In this document: one piece after another, positions 36,928-49,296 of the stretch
Position numbering within the stretch: the stretch's first letter is position 1
Layout: each line of letters starts with the position of its first letter
NCBI GenBank assembly: GCA_019722365.1
Contig: JADFUC010001892.1
Location: forward strand, 220,551-284,550
Length of the DNA stretch: 64,000 nt
Reading direction: 5' to 3'
Source of the DNA: Lithospermum erythrorhizon
Taxonomy: Eukaryota > Streptophyta > Magnoliopsida > Boraginales > Boraginaceae
The notes under the pieces: model-generated
Told to the model about the DNA's origin: nothing
The model's input: the letters and a program-made list of their open reading frames with translations, nothing else
Databases searched by the model: none
Translations under genes and position numbers: made by a program

Positions 36928-38202
36928 GATAAGGAGGATCCATGCCTTACAACTTGGTAGTAAAAGATATGATGCAAGGGCCCTGTGGAAAATTAAATTC
37001 GGAAAATGTTTGCATGAGCGGCCATTTGGAGTCACAAGAACCACTACAAAGGAGTTAAGTAAGTACCTTACATGAAAAGACTTATCAATCTACCATAGAA
37101 GGGATGATAATCGAAAGGAAAAAGTTAGAGGTCATATGCTAAACAAGCAGTGGGTTATACCATACAATCCTTCACTTTTAGTTGAATTTGATTGTCACAT
37201 TAATGTTGGAATATCTTGCGACATTCGAGCTATGAAATATTTATACAAATATGTTCATAAGGGCCATAGCCAGTGATGTTTAGCATAGAAGCTAACAATC
37301 GAAGCCTTGAGGTTGATGAGATATCAGATTTTCAAATTACGCGATGGGTGTCTCCGGTTGAGGCTGCATGAAGGAGCATATTAGCATTTTCCGCATGGCA
37401 TGTATCCGATAGTATTGCGAAGTACAAATGCGTTTGCCATTCCTCTTGTATCGGTTTGAAGATGATGCAAATTTAGAGGATGTTTGGCAAGATGAAAGAT
37501 TAAAAAGGACCATGCTCACAGAATTTTTCACAACAAATTCCATGGATAAAAAGCAAGAAGGCTGAATCTTTTGTATAAAGAATTCCACAAGTTTTATGTT
37601 TGGGAATATAAGTTACGGACTTGGACACCAAGAAAGAAATGGATATCAATAGGTAGATTGTGCACAGTCAATCCAATTGAAAATGAAAGATACTACCTAA
37701 GGGTGTTGCTCAACAATGTTCGAAGCCCAACCTCATTTGATAACTTATTAACAGTCAATGGAATTTGTTGCAATTCCTAGCAAAAGAAGGCACTCACGGA
37801 AGAGGTACTCCATGGAATGATGATATTGAACAAACACTACAAGAAGCTTCAGTGTTCAAATTGCCAGTCGAATTACGGAGATTGTTAGTGACACTTTTGC
37901 ATTATTGTAAGCCAGCTAACCCTACACTTCTCTTTAACAAATTCTACGATTTCATGGCGGAAGATATTGTGGGAATAAAGGAACATATTCATTTAACTAA
38001 TGATGATATACTGCACAAAGTTCTTGAAGGGATCAATGATACTTTGGAATCGCTAGGCCGAGATGTAAATGAGTTCAATCTTGTCTCGTTCAAATTTATT
38101 TCAAAGCGAAGATTTCAAAGAGGCCCGACCAAAGAGATAACATATGGTGAAACATACGATAGCGAGAGGAGGAGGATCATCTCCGAGGAATACATAAATT
38201 GA
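36928..38202 (+). pseudogene. Helitron Rep catalytic C-part and linker
   Basis: Resumes with DKEDP, VVKDMMQGPCGKLNSENVCM and VRGHMLNKQWVIPYNPSLLV, followed by HINV. KYLYKYVHKG at 37235-37264 contains the paired Rep tyrosines that nick and join DNA in rolling-circle Helitrons. Downstream are TRWVSPVEA, FLLYRFEDDANLEDVWQDER, LNLLYKEF...FYVWEYKLRTWTPRKKW, RYYLRVLLNNVRSPTSFDNL and the helicase-linker ELRRLLVTLLHYCKPANP, LFNKFYDFMAEDI. Stops and frameshifts occur (for example right after the KYVHKG motif), though some stretches (37571-37780 and 37765-38202) remain open. The HUH histidines that belong upstream are missing because of the LTR-filled gap. Confidence 0.9.
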
Positions 38203-39545
38203 ACTCACAATGGCAGTAATTTTGAATAGGTATCTGTGTTGCAATGTCAAGAAATGATAGTGGAGTATTTTTAATAGATGGACGCAGACAGCCGGAAAAA
38301 GTTTCTTATACGGGTTCTCTTTGCTTTCGCATTCGTTTAAAGGTACACCGGTCTCATGGATTGCATAAATCAATGTGCTTGATCGAAAATTTCGCCGAGG
38401 TAGGACAAACAACACGTCGAGGGTTCAAAATACCCGATTGATGGAGGAAGCGAGGGTACTAAATATGCGGATATCATTTCGGGCGACAAGGCGATATAAT
38501 CAGATATTTAAAATAAATAATAGGACAAGCCCGTCAATCGATCATAGAAGCTTTGGACTAAACTTCTTCAAGATTTATGCCAAAACAAAATACCTTTTGG
38601 AGGTAAATTAGTAGTCTTTGGAGGCGATTTCGGAAAGTTCAACTGTAGTTAGGGAGGGAGGCGGAGAGAGAACTAGGGTTAAAACTGACATGAGTTCTAC
38701 ATTATGGCGTACTTTGCAAGGTAAAATCACATAAAATATGCGTGCAAGGGAATATCTTGAATTCATAGATTTCCTGTCAAGAATTGGTAATGAAGAGGAG
38801 CTTACAAATGCTAAAGGGCAAGTCAAACTTCCTGATCCGATGATTATACCGCATACCAATTATGGGGATTTACTTGAGGCTTTGATATCTTATGTCTACC
38901 CAGATATGGCTTTATTTGAGACGAGTCTATTTGAAATGATGAAGCGGAGTATTTTGTGTCCAAAAAATGAGTTTGTTGATAATATCAATTCAAAATTGAT
39001 TGAAAGGCTCTCTAGGGAAGAAGTAATCTATGTCAGCGACGATCGAGTAAGGAATGAAATAAATCAAAGGAAGTGCGTGGGTTATCTAAAAACTTAGAAC
39101 CCGGGAGGATTACGCGTCATAGATTAAATCTAAAAAGAATATGCATTATCCTTTTTGAGAAATATCGACCTGTTGAAGGACTTTGCAATGGCACAAGGCT
39201 TATTTGCAAAAACTTAACACCTAATCAGTAGGTGTAGTTATTAGCGCGAGGTCGGTTCAAAGGGAAACATGTATGGATCACACAAATTCCATTAGAGGCC
39301 AAACCCGTCGGACAACGAATACTTGATCTCGTTTGTGGGGCGACAAATTCCACTTAGATTTTGCTTTGCTGTAGAGTAAACAAAGCACAAGGAATGAGAG
39401 CCGTGATTGTGTGGAGCTTATATCTTAAATAACCCGGTGTTCACACGTAGCTGACTTTATGTAGCACTGTCTAGAGCAAAAACTGAAAATAATATCAAAG
39501 TATTGATTTTGCCACCTACCGCTCAAGAACCCGGAACTAAATATA
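38203..39545 (+). pseudogene. Helitron PIF1-type helicase domain, decayed
   Basis: NDSGVFLIDG (about 38250) leads into the place of the Walker A loop, but the following residues read RRQPEKV, with no GxxGTGKT. The nucleotide-binding loop is therefore destroyed. A Walker B-like PFGGKLVVFGGDFGK lies near 38595-38640. An intact patch (38738-39097) reads LEFIDFLSRIGNEEE, ILCPKNEFVDNINSKL and EEVIYVSDDR. The C-terminal motifs follow in broken frames: PVEGLCNGTRLICKNL near 39170-39220, NKAQGM, and IKVLILPPTAQEPGTKYTT near 39500-39545. This is the superfamily 1 helicase that unwinds DNA during Helitron transposition, here nonfunctional. Confidence 0.9.
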
Positions 39546-40224
39546 CTACAAGTAATGGTATATCGCTGAGTTACAGTTCGAAACAGAATTATCTACTATA
39601 AGATATATAAATATGTTTTTGAGTATATAATTTTTTCTTTGTTTGGTTGTCCACTGAATAATTCTTTTCCACTCATCCGCTTTCATAAAATGAGTCTTTT
39701 TGTAGCTAATGCGTCCGCTTTTGGTTACATGTATGTAGTCCATCATATTATGATGTGAGTTCTTTTTGGCTTGATGTCACAATGAGTTGTTTGGGTTCAA
39801 CGATATTTCTTGACACTCATAAGATTTAACATATTATTTATTTAAATGTACATATTCTCATTAATAATTCTTTTTCATTTTCGTGCATCTAACTTACTTA
39901 CTTGCCACACCGATATTATGACATTTGATAATTTTGTGTCTATATGCATGTTTATAATGTTTATATTTTTTTTTGATGTAGTTGCAGCATACAAATGGAA
40001 GAACCCCATCTACTTATACCACATATAAATAGGGAAATTAGACTAACCGCATTCTGATAGCGAAGGCGTCGACTACCATTTATTCAGCTGGCAAAGTTAG
40101 TATTATGTTCTTGCGAGATAGAGAGGTCTTATTATAACAATTTTGTTACATTCTCTAAAATAAAATCATTATACCATAGCTAACATATTTTCTTATTCTG
40201 AGCAATAAAATAATAGCATATCTT
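39546..40224. other. Helitron 3' flank between helicase remnant and Copia LTR
   Basis: AT-rich with no supported gene. It probably belongs to the Helitron, as the spacer between the Rep/helicase and RPA-like genes. Confidence 0.4.
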
Positions 40225-42356
40225 TGATCAGACATAGAAATCTAAATCGTATAGAGGGAGGGAGAATAAAGGTTTCGAGAGAGGTCGGTGAAAATTTTTG
40301 AGCTTTTAAGAAAGTTAATATAAATTTCACGGAAATACTACTTTATCAATTTGTAAAACAAATCACGGAACATGCTAAAAGTAATATTAACACCCTCTTA
40401 GCGATGTTTGATTTGATATATAGACTTACAGATTCAAATGCAAAATCAAATCAACAATATAATTTATCCAATGCGGGAAATAAATAATTAAGTTTAATTG
40501 ATCAAATCTATTACGGAGATATAGAAAATACAAATGGTAACGCTACGTTTTAAAGCTATTATATCTGATGTACTGCAATTAATATCACATTCAAGCATAT
40601 AATGGAATCCTAGCAATTCTAGCATATAGATAATATAAACAATAAGTAAAGAGTATGGAAAGAAGATGCAAACTAAAATACGATCTTTTTATAAGGTTAA
40701 GCTAATCTACATCGACATAAGGCTTCCGCGCCCAAACTTTCTTAGAAATCTACTAGTAGTACTTAACCCCGAAAGTTGGTGAAGTCGAACCCAATCTGAC
40801 GGTTGTAGCCAGCCTTGAGGAACCAAGTCTTGCCTGGCGGAATTTGACTCTAACTCCTCGTTAGGAACCCAAGTCCCAAACTAAGTTTTAACTTTAGTAA
40901 ACCACTAAGAACCCGGGGGAATCTCACTGGGATTCCCGAAACCCGATCAAGTCGGAGATGCGACTCCGGTATCTTGGCTTTTCTGTGTCCTGTTAGCAAG
41001 CCTCAACCCCGCTCACGACAATCTCCCCGATTCCTAGGTAGATAAGCCTGTAACCTTGAGACCCTCAAACCTCTAGTATGAAAGTCAAATCCTAACTTAA
41101 TGGGATATCTCTTTATAAAATAGAGATTGTTGTTTTATCCTATCTAAATGTACCATTGAGCTTTCTGATAGGATTACAAATATTTAGCACAACTTCTGAC
41201 TCCTTATTTGGTGATATGATTGAAGCTTGGCATGAACTCCTTGTTTACAGTAAGTCATGATATTTAATTGTTTGAATCTCCTTTGAATATGAATGATCTT
41301 GGATATGATGAATTTTTCTAAATGACATTTATCAAACACTTTTGTACTCCTTGTTTAACACTTTAATCTCTTTGAAAATTATGGAATCGAAACCCAGCTT
41401 CAAAATCTTTAAATAATCTAATTGAAGCACATTCTATGAGAGTTTTTAATGCTTCAAAATGAGAGATTTACACCCCTATTCTTATATTATTCTCAAATAT
41501 TTATTGCAAAGGCTTAGGAATCAATGGGATTGAATGGGGTTAAATAGGTGTTAAAATGGAGTTCAAACGGTCTAAAAATGGCTATTTTCTGACCCCCATC
41601 GAGACCTCCATCGAGACCCTACTTACAGAATGGTCAAAAAACTGATCCATCGAGACCCTATCGAGACTGCCCTGCTCGGAAGCGTAAGTCACGATGAGCA
41701 GAGAACTTAAAAATAATTTCGGCTTAGATTTAAACTCCACGATTTTGACTATTCAAAATTCATTGAAAATCTCTTTTTAAACCCTTTAAGAAAATGTGAT
41801 CAAACTTGGGAATTTCTTATTTTGAAAAATATCATTTTAAGAAATAAATATTTTTTTTTTATAAGCGTTTTGTCAAAAGATACTTCTCATTTAAAGCTTC
41901 ATTGAATCAAAGAAGAAAGCGAAGTAAAGGTTCGAGGAAACCATGGGCACACCTAAGTTTCAACTTGCTTTCAAGGCTCGTCCCCATTCGATTTTGATTT
42001 TTGTTAACTCTTTCTTGATACTTCTTGGTTCTTTTCACTTGGCCGGTGAATGATCAGGCTATTAGATGTGACGTCGTTCTTTCTTCAGCTTAGCGAGTCC
42101 TCGATGACTAGTGGTGGTTGATCCGCTTCATCATTATCACCACTTGTCGCTAACCTCGTCCAATGACAAAACATCTTTAAGCCCATGACATTTCTTCATT
42201 GTCTTTAATGCCTTGATCTTGTGCTTGATAGGACTATCAAATTTATATCCGGCGCCTTTCTAGCATGTCTGTGGAATAAAACAACAGCACTGTTGGGTAT
42301 TAAATTAATGTTTAAAGTCATCATTAAAACAAGGTGTGCGGACTCATGGTCGAACA
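40225..42356 (-). mobile_element. Copia-type 3' LTR (left copy)
   Basis: Directly repeated at 49297-51358. Matching blocks in order include AAATTTCACG...TACTACTTT...CAATTTGTAAAACAAAT, AACACCCTCTT, GAAATAAATAA, AATAGAGATTGTT, TTTTATCCTATCTAAATG, TAGGATTACAAATATTTAGC, AAGGCTTAGGAATCAATG and TGTCAAAAGATAC. The plus-strand right end is TCGAACA at 42350-42356. The left edge is degenerate and approximate. The element lies on the minus strand, as shown by the primer site and gag remnant near the other copy. No target duplication could be confirmed. Confidence 0.8.
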
Positions 42357-43843
42357 AACTCCCCGCATTGATAACAAAACATTGATGTCAAGCCAGTGCC
42401 GTAAACCCGAATATAAAGGATTAAGTACAAAGACACGGTTTGCTTAAATTTACATACTAGATAAGAAGATCAATATGAAGCATATAAGCATGTAAATTTC
42501 ATGGCATCACATACATTCCCCCCCTTTTTGTCACATCAAAAAGGTACAAATTAAGCACTATTAGATACCACAAACATGTCAATCAATGATAGTAATTTAA
42601 GCACATTGACATGTTTCATACACAAGCAAAGAAGATATAAAATGAAATATAATCTGGGTGTATACAACGTCACATTAAAAATTCAAAGGTATAATCGATC
42701 ACGAACAAGTGATGTCAAGCATATGTCATCAAAAAATCAAATTAAGAACATTGACATATGATAAATATAATTTCAATTCTCTCTTTTAAAAGTTTTGAAA
42801 ACTCAAAGAGAATAAGTAATAAGTTGTCCCTGAAGTAAGTTATCATCGGGAAAAAGAAGATAATATGTTTGTCAATTAGTCCCTCAAACAAAGAGAAGTT
42901 CTCTTAGGGCGGCCAAGGCTCCAAATACAATATCACGCGGGCGAGGAGTGCCTGTCCTGCGGATTTTATTGGACAACGTTTAGGAACAAAGATAGTATAT
43001 GCGATTGTGTATTATACCATTATTTAAGAGCAAAAATATTTGAAATAATATGGCATGTATACACACATAGTGGTTTTAACAAAACTTGAAGAGAAGTGAA
43101 AATAGGCATACGGTTTTGTTAAAACAAGTTAGGCTAAGAATCAATGTCTCAAGGATAAAACGATTTGGACACATTGAGCCAACTTTATTGGATTACTCCC
43201 CCTATCAAAGATAGGTAATACTCTCTTCCTTTCTCAATAGAAAGTTTGCATTTTTCATTAAAAGGACATGTCTGAGACAATCGCAATAACCACAGGCCAT
43301 TTCGGGGTTTTAAACAAAATTTAAGGCGTACTAGAGCGGTTACAAATCAATCAATCTAGCAAATCCCTCTTCATAAAGAGTCATAGGGAGACATGAAGCA
43401 TAATTATTTGTGAGAGGACATAAGAAATGTATTTAGGATAAACATATTTTTATAATACATCTCAAATAAAAAGTAAGTCAAATACTCATGAAAAATATAT
43501 ATAAAGCATATTTGAGTATGAGACATTTTCAAACCACTTAAATTTTGAAACTAATTTTAAGCACGTGGTTGAAACAAAAATACCAACCAAAAGGCAAGGT
43601 TCAAGTGGCATAAGATTTTCAAAAACAAGAAGAATTATCCACTTTTCTTGTACAAGCCAATGAAAATATCAAGCATGAAAATAATATTGGTTTGGCCTTA
43701 AAACGAAGTTAAGAAGAAATTTGTAAACAAGTGTTTTTTAAGAATAACAAAAAATCTTCAAAACAAAAATGAACGACAAGAACATCTCTAAAAATGAACG
43801 AGTTTTGAAATACAAGTTTGAACTCAGTCATAATGTCATGAAT
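42357..43843 (-). mobile_element. Copia internal region, 3' part
   Basis: Noncoding. The minus strand reads CCTTTTTGATGTGAC then AAAAAGGGGGGG at about 42512-42545, the polypurine-rich sequence typical near the 3' end of Copia elements. It agrees with the minus orientation. No integrase, reverse transcriptase or RNase H motif was seen. Confidence 0.5.
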
Positions 43844-44162
43844 TGCCACGACCGTATGAGTTCAAATGTTTAATGTATCTTGGCGATGTAAGCCGCCCGG
43901 TCGGCCGCCGAGTTAAGGTCGTCCTTGAGCCTTACATGCGGGTCGCCCCTGTGAGCCGCCACGAGGTTAAGGTCATTAACATGCGAGGTCGAGGTCGTTA
44001 TACTATCTCGGGGTCGGCGCCCAAGCCCAGAAATATCTTGGCCGTGAGCCAGGTTTGGATGCTCACTACTCGGCCGAGGGAATTTTAATTTACTTTGAGA
44101 TACTCCGCAGAGAAACTTATATACTATCAGCGCGTAATATTGGTAAGGAGCGGGTTGTTGTG
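43844..44162 (-). mobile_element. Internally deleted Gypsy-like LTR
   Basis: The left 150 bases match the family's 3' end in reverse (TGCCACGACCG, then CGGTCGGCCGCCGAGTTAAGG, with a second copy of the GAGCCGCCACGAGGTTAAGG block at about 43950). The sequence then jumps straight to the family's 5' end in reverse (ACTTATATACTATC, AATATTGGTAA, GAGCGGGTTGTT), as at 59825-59868. About 2.2 kb of the LTR body is missing. An 81-codon open frame here is incidental. Confidence 0.7.
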
Positions 44163-45236
44163 CGACCGTCAGACAATATCTTCTTGAAGATTAAGCAATT
44201 GAACTTTGTGAGATTAGGGAACATTCAAAGCAATTAAGTATATCGCTTAAAGTCTTGAGGCCGACTTCCCGTCACATATGGATTAACGGCACGACTCCTG
44301 GCATGAAACACGTATGAATATAAGCATAATAATCATGTATTAGACATAAAAGTACTGCCGCTTCAAGCTGGGCAAATAAGACCAATCCGTAGCCTCAAAA
44401 ACATGAAATACTCGAAAACCCAAGGCATTTTAAGCATAAACAATAAAAGCAAGGCATTTAAGCATACCGCAGTGATATAACACATGCAAGAGTTGAAGAA
44501 TGGAGATTCGAAATACTCCAATAAGCTCAAAAGCAGATATGATAATATCGCATTAGAAGCGTATGAGCATATCTGGCAATGTATTTAAGTCAAAAGATGA
44601 GGTTTAAATACTTCGTCAAAAGACTTTCTCCGCTTTATGTATTTCATCTTGTCATTTTTAATGATTTCGTCATTTTCTCATCTGCGGCTCCATTTTTCAT
44701 CCATTTTCTTGAAGATTTATCTTTAAGGCATATGTCTCGTAATTTGCATTATCTTGGCTTCTTGTTTGAATTTTGCATTTTGATTCTCATGAGTTGTGGC
44801 GATCTACGATATATCACATATATCATTCATGATGATCACCAAAAACAAGTTTCATGTTTAGCACAAGTGATACATCAAAACCAATAAATATCATACTAAT
44901 AAATATAATGGATGAATGATACTACACATGATATACTTAAATCAAGACTCAAGTAAATATGATACTTTTAGCACATGGAGTCGAAGAAGAAAGCATATAA
45001 ACATGCAAGTTCGAGTTAGTACGACAAGATGGCATAATATAATCTTTCAGTTTACCACACACGTGTCATACTAGACAAGATAAAGTCAAAGAGATTTAAA
45101 CAAGATAAGACATGTAAAAGTTTTAATCTCAAGAATGACTTTTCGGATGAGTTTTAGCAGCGTTGTGAATAAAAAAAGTTTTCATGCAATGAAAATGATT
45201 TATGTAAAAACGCATTTTCACAAAAAAAACAAATCA
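44163..45236. other. Copia internal DNA, no coding motif seen
   Basis: AT-rich, noncoding in appearance. A 102-codon plus-strand frame (44579-44887) is antisense to the element and hydrophobic, with no recognisable domain, and is not called as a gene. Confidence 0.4.
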
Positions 45237-47746
45237 TGTAATAACCCGTTACGGAAAAAAAAATTAAATTTTTTCGGTCGGCGGTGGGACCCGGGGATAG
45301 TATAAATAATTTCGATGATAATATTATTTTGTAAATTATTTGAGCCGAATTACATTTATAATTTAGTAGTTTTTGCCATGGAAAATTTTATCTTTGAAAT
45401 CGGGTTCGTTGAGATTTAAATACGATAAGCGGAGAAGTGCCCGAAGCCGAGCGGGACTCGAGTTTTTAAATATCTATCCATCTTATCTTCAGCGTCATCG
45501 CTGACACTTCATGTAGCTTCTTTCATGATAGGGCCGACGTGCCCCTCACTCAGCAGAAAATTTCTTCTTCCGTTTCTCTCTTGATTGTCGCTCAGCTGAA
45601 TCGTTTGTAGAATATCATTCTCCACAATCCGCTTCTCTTCGAGTTAAGGTAAGAAATTTCAAGTCTTTCGAGATATTTCTTGGGTTTTGACATAGTTGAC
45701 TTTTTCATAATTTAATTTTATGATGAATCTTAGTTGGTTATGGTTTCTATGATGTATATAAGTGATTAATTCGTGATTTAGAGATGGTTTGAGGATGTTA
45801 TGGCGAGGGATTATTTGATTTTTTAGGTTTTAGGTTGACTTTTGGGGTGAGTATTTTATAGACTTTAAATGTGTAGGGAGTTTTAATTGGGACCTTATTG
45901 TAGCTATTGTGGTTAAATCGGTGATTCAAATTGATTAAAGGGAGTTAAAGTGAAAAAGTGTTAATTCCCAAGTTGAGTTGTAATTGATATTTTGGAGTAT
46001 AGGTTAGTAGGGACATGGCGATTAACTAGGGTTTAGCGGGGGCCGATTTGGTTGTGTCGAGGGATTATAATTCGATAGTTTGCACATCATGTTAGACCGT
46101 TTAGAAATCATTCGTTAAAGAGTTGGTAATGTTTATTCCTAGAGCGTAATTCTTATTATTAGTTCACAGTATACTACGGGTGTTGTTAGGCCCTTGACGG
46201 GGAAGAGTGCGTTCGTTATCGCGTTCTTCGTGAGGACACTTTTGTGATAGCTAGTAGAGTGAGTACTTGCTCTCACGGATGTTACTTGCGTCTTTACCTT
46301 ACATTGTGTGAACATGTTATTGTGTGTTATGATTATGTGAGAATGATGTACATGTCATGGTGTTATGATTGCGTGAATGATATGATTGTATGTGTGAGCC
46401 ATGATATGATTATGTGATTATTATGTGGCGTTGAAGATTGCTTGAGGAGTAAGTAATAAGCTTGAACTCCCGACTTACATTTCGATTTAAATGGCACTTT
46501 ACATCGACTTGCTTGTTGTATTCACTGTGGCCTTGGCCCGGCACTTGCCTTATTTACGTGACCCGTATCGGCGATTGTAATGGACTTACGATTGTGAGAT
46601 GTTTTGATTGTATTCTTGGATATTGTTTGGGGTAAGCGTAGTTGGATGTTGTGAGGAGATGGCTGATTTATACATGTCTTTGAGGTGACTTGAGGTATTA
46701 GGATATGACCACAGAATTGGGATAGTTATGGGTTAGGTGGCACTTTAAGGCGTTGTTGCTCCGAACTTTTTGCTCTCTGTCGGTATAAGAAGTTGTGTAT
46801 CGACTTTATACGTCGGTATAAGGCGTTGTGTATCAACTTTATCTGCGATAGAGTATAAGGCGTTGTTTATCGGCTTCGTGCCGGTATAAGGCGTTGTTTA
46901 TAGGCTATAGCCGGTATAAGGCGTTGGTTATCGACTTTATCGCCCCGGTATAAGGCGTTGTAGATCGGCCGGGTTGAGCTTACATAGCTGCATCGAGGGA
47001 TTAGAATCCGGATGGTATCTAGTCGATGAGTGATTGATGACTAGAGTATAGTTTTGTTGGGTCTCTGTGACTGTAATTTCATGTGGTTTGGTGTGATTTT
47101 TATTCAGTGAGTTGTATTTATTGGCCAGGGGACCACATGTTTCTATGTTATGCCATGTGATGTATGAAAATTTTCTTTACATGAGGTATAAATATGAGTG
47201 CAGCTAGGTAGTCCGGAGTATATGTCTATATATGCAGCGTATTTGACTCGTATGTTAATTTTGTTGTAATAAGTGGAGTATGGTTTAAGAAGTTTCACCC
47301 GGGTGTTAAGTTTCACTAAGCCGTGACTTAAATCCCCTTCGTTTTTTGGGCGGCATTTCATTTTGTGCCGGTGAGCGTCGAATTGGCAAAGGATCCTTCT
47401 GATCGATTTGATGTTGTCAAATATTTTTAATTGTTCACCTTATTTTCAAACTTTAGCCTTGTCGGCAGTTGTCATTTTGTATTCTGAGTATAGTACTTAC
47501 TCTCTTTTGTAGCCTTGCCGGCATTACTATTTATTTGGGATATGTTGTATATATATGGAGTTGGTTGGTTAGATATCACGCAATGGTTTTAAATTTTTTA
47601 AAAGCTGTGATTATTTTGGAAATATTCATATATAAATATATTTTTTGAAGAGCCAGTATTAGTTTAAGCCAGGTATCCATCGATTTTGGTGATTAAATTG
47701 TTCGGATTATAACTACTTTCAGGCGGCCGACACAGGCGGAATTACA
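45237..47746 (+). mobile_element. Solo LTR, Gypsy-like family (best reference copy)
   Basis: Begins TGTAATAACCCGTTACGG and ends GGCGGAATTACA, so termini are TGTAA...TTACA. The flanking five bases are AATCA (45232-45236) and AATTA (47747-47751), a target duplication with one transition. No primer site, gag-pol or second LTR is present. The 2510-bp length and TGTAA(T/C) start fit long-LTR chromovirus Gypsy elements such as Tekay, but without internal domains this assignment is an inference. It is inserted in the interior of the Copia element and is therefore younger than it. Confidence 0.9.
46780..46970 (+). repeat. Tandem array of CGGTATAAGGCGTTGT units in LTR
   Basis: Six units of about 30 bases share GGTATAAG(G/A)(C/A)GTTGT followed by (A/T)TCG(A/G)CTTTAT-type sequence. 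The array sits about 0.78-0.97 kb from the LTR 3' end, the slot occupied by different arrays in sister LTRs. Confidence 0.85.
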
Positions 47747-48375
47747 AATTAAAACTCACATATATTCAATTTGCATAAGGATGCATGTCAATCTTTTAAC
47801 ACTTATAGAATAAACGATAAAGACATCCAACAACAAATAGCATGTCGCAAAAAGACATCTATGGATCATCAAATCACCCCTCGAACAAAAGTTCTCTTAG
47901 GAATGAAAAACAACATGGTCAAACAAGTATGAAAATAACATATAAAACAATGATAACATCGATGTCGTACTTGTAAGGCACAAACCCGTATATACTTTGG
48001 CATAATGATAGCAGATTAGAAGATACCAACTTTTAATGCACAAAATCCAAACGGGAGTGATTATCACAATATTCCATGAGCTCGATGATAAATGTTCCTT
48101 GCACGCGCAAACATAGATCAATGATAGAGGTCTTTGAGAGTAAAGAAATCTTTTTGGGTCCATGGGGGTTAGTTGTCGAACCACTTTACTACTAGAGTAT
48201 AGTTTAGCGCCTTTTAACATTTTCTGGGTAGGACATTAAATATGTCCATTTAAACCTGATAAAGCATGTAAAATACTTAGGCTTGTGTGGTGGACAATCA
48301 TGACAATCATGTGATTTGTGTACATAGATATGCATATCTTTATTTAAGGCAACGAAATGCGGCAATCACTCTGCT
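47747..48375 (-). mobile_element. Copia internal region, decayed
   Basis: No intact frame. A minus-strand stretch (about 48100-48220) reads KVVRQLTPMDPKRFL, which may be a trace of a gag-pol spacer, but the match is weak. Confidence 0.35.
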
Positions 48376-49230
48376 TTACATCCATATGGGAGATTTAAGT
48401 AAATGATTTGTTAGATATAAAATATTTTGAACAACATCATGTAAGCAACTATTATCAATGGATGAAAGCATATTATTATCATAATTGGCCTTAACATGAT
48501 TTTCTAAAGAATATTCAATTGAAGCATGATCATGTAAGGTCAAATCAAAGTTCAAGCATTTCAAAGCATATTCTTCATATATAGAGCATTTCTTACTAAA
48601 ATCATCATATGAAAATATACTTTCATGCTCTCTTTGGAAACAAGTGTCACACTCAAGGTCTTCCTTTTCTTTTGAAATCTTTTCTCTTGAAATAAAGGAA
48701 GGGCGTATGAGATTAAATAGTTTTTCATAAAAATTAAGCTCATTAGCAACATCTGCATCAAATATCACTAAAAGATGAAGTGTTACTCATATAAAAAATA
48801 TTTAAATCATTAATCAATTTATCATTTTAGTTCTTTAAAAGTAAGGTAAGAGATGAAATCATACCATCAAAATCAACTATTTTCATCTTCCACTTTAATT
48901 TCAAAGTGTTACTCGAGGTTGATTTACCATATTTTTTTCATTTGCAGAAGTTCCGTAGCTTATTGGCATGGTCAAACTCTGGAATCGGTAACCTCGACCA
49001 TTATCAAAACCGCTTAGTATCAGTGCTGCATTTTTCATTCTCAAAAGCTTCTTTGGTATTAAGTGACTTTTGATTGATCCATTGGTATTATGCCACAATA
49101 GCTTATATAATCTTGTGATTGCAAGAAAAAACTTCATCTTATGACTCCAATCAACAATATTAGTAGAACAAAGAATAGGAGCAACATTTATATCCAAACC
49201 GAATTGAGGCACATTGCACATAGTTGTCAT
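48376..49230 (-). pseudogene. Copia gag remnant
   Basis: Two open pieces on the minus strand. 49230-48901 reads APILCSTNIVDWSHKMKFFL followed by a KLLWHN segment, the W...M..FL pattern at the start of many Copia gag proteins. 48768-48376 is a charged, Cys-containing segment (ECDTCFQREHESIFSYDDF) like the coiled middle of such gags. The place just downstream of the primer-binding site fits gag. No zinc knuckle, protease or pol was found, so this element could not be autonomous. Confidence 0.55.
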
Positions 49231-49278
49231 ATTTCAAGATCGACTCTACGAGGTGTAAAACTCTCTCAAGAGTAGAGA

Positions 49279-49296
49279 CTCGCTCACGATGCCACT
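49279..49296 (-). other. Primer-binding site, initiator Met-tRNA type
   Basis: Immediately inside the 5' LTR the minus strand reads AGTGGCATCGTGAGCGAG. This is TGGTATCAGAGC, the usual plant Copia primer site for initiator methionine tRNA, with a few changes. It fixes the element's orientation. Confidence 0.65.

Noticed and set aside
35381..36976. ATGCA on both sides of the LTR material as a target duplication
   Set aside because: The Helitron replicase frame resumes upstream of the right ATGCA (DKEDP...VVKDMMQGPCG), so the right copy is Helitron sequence and the match is coincidental.
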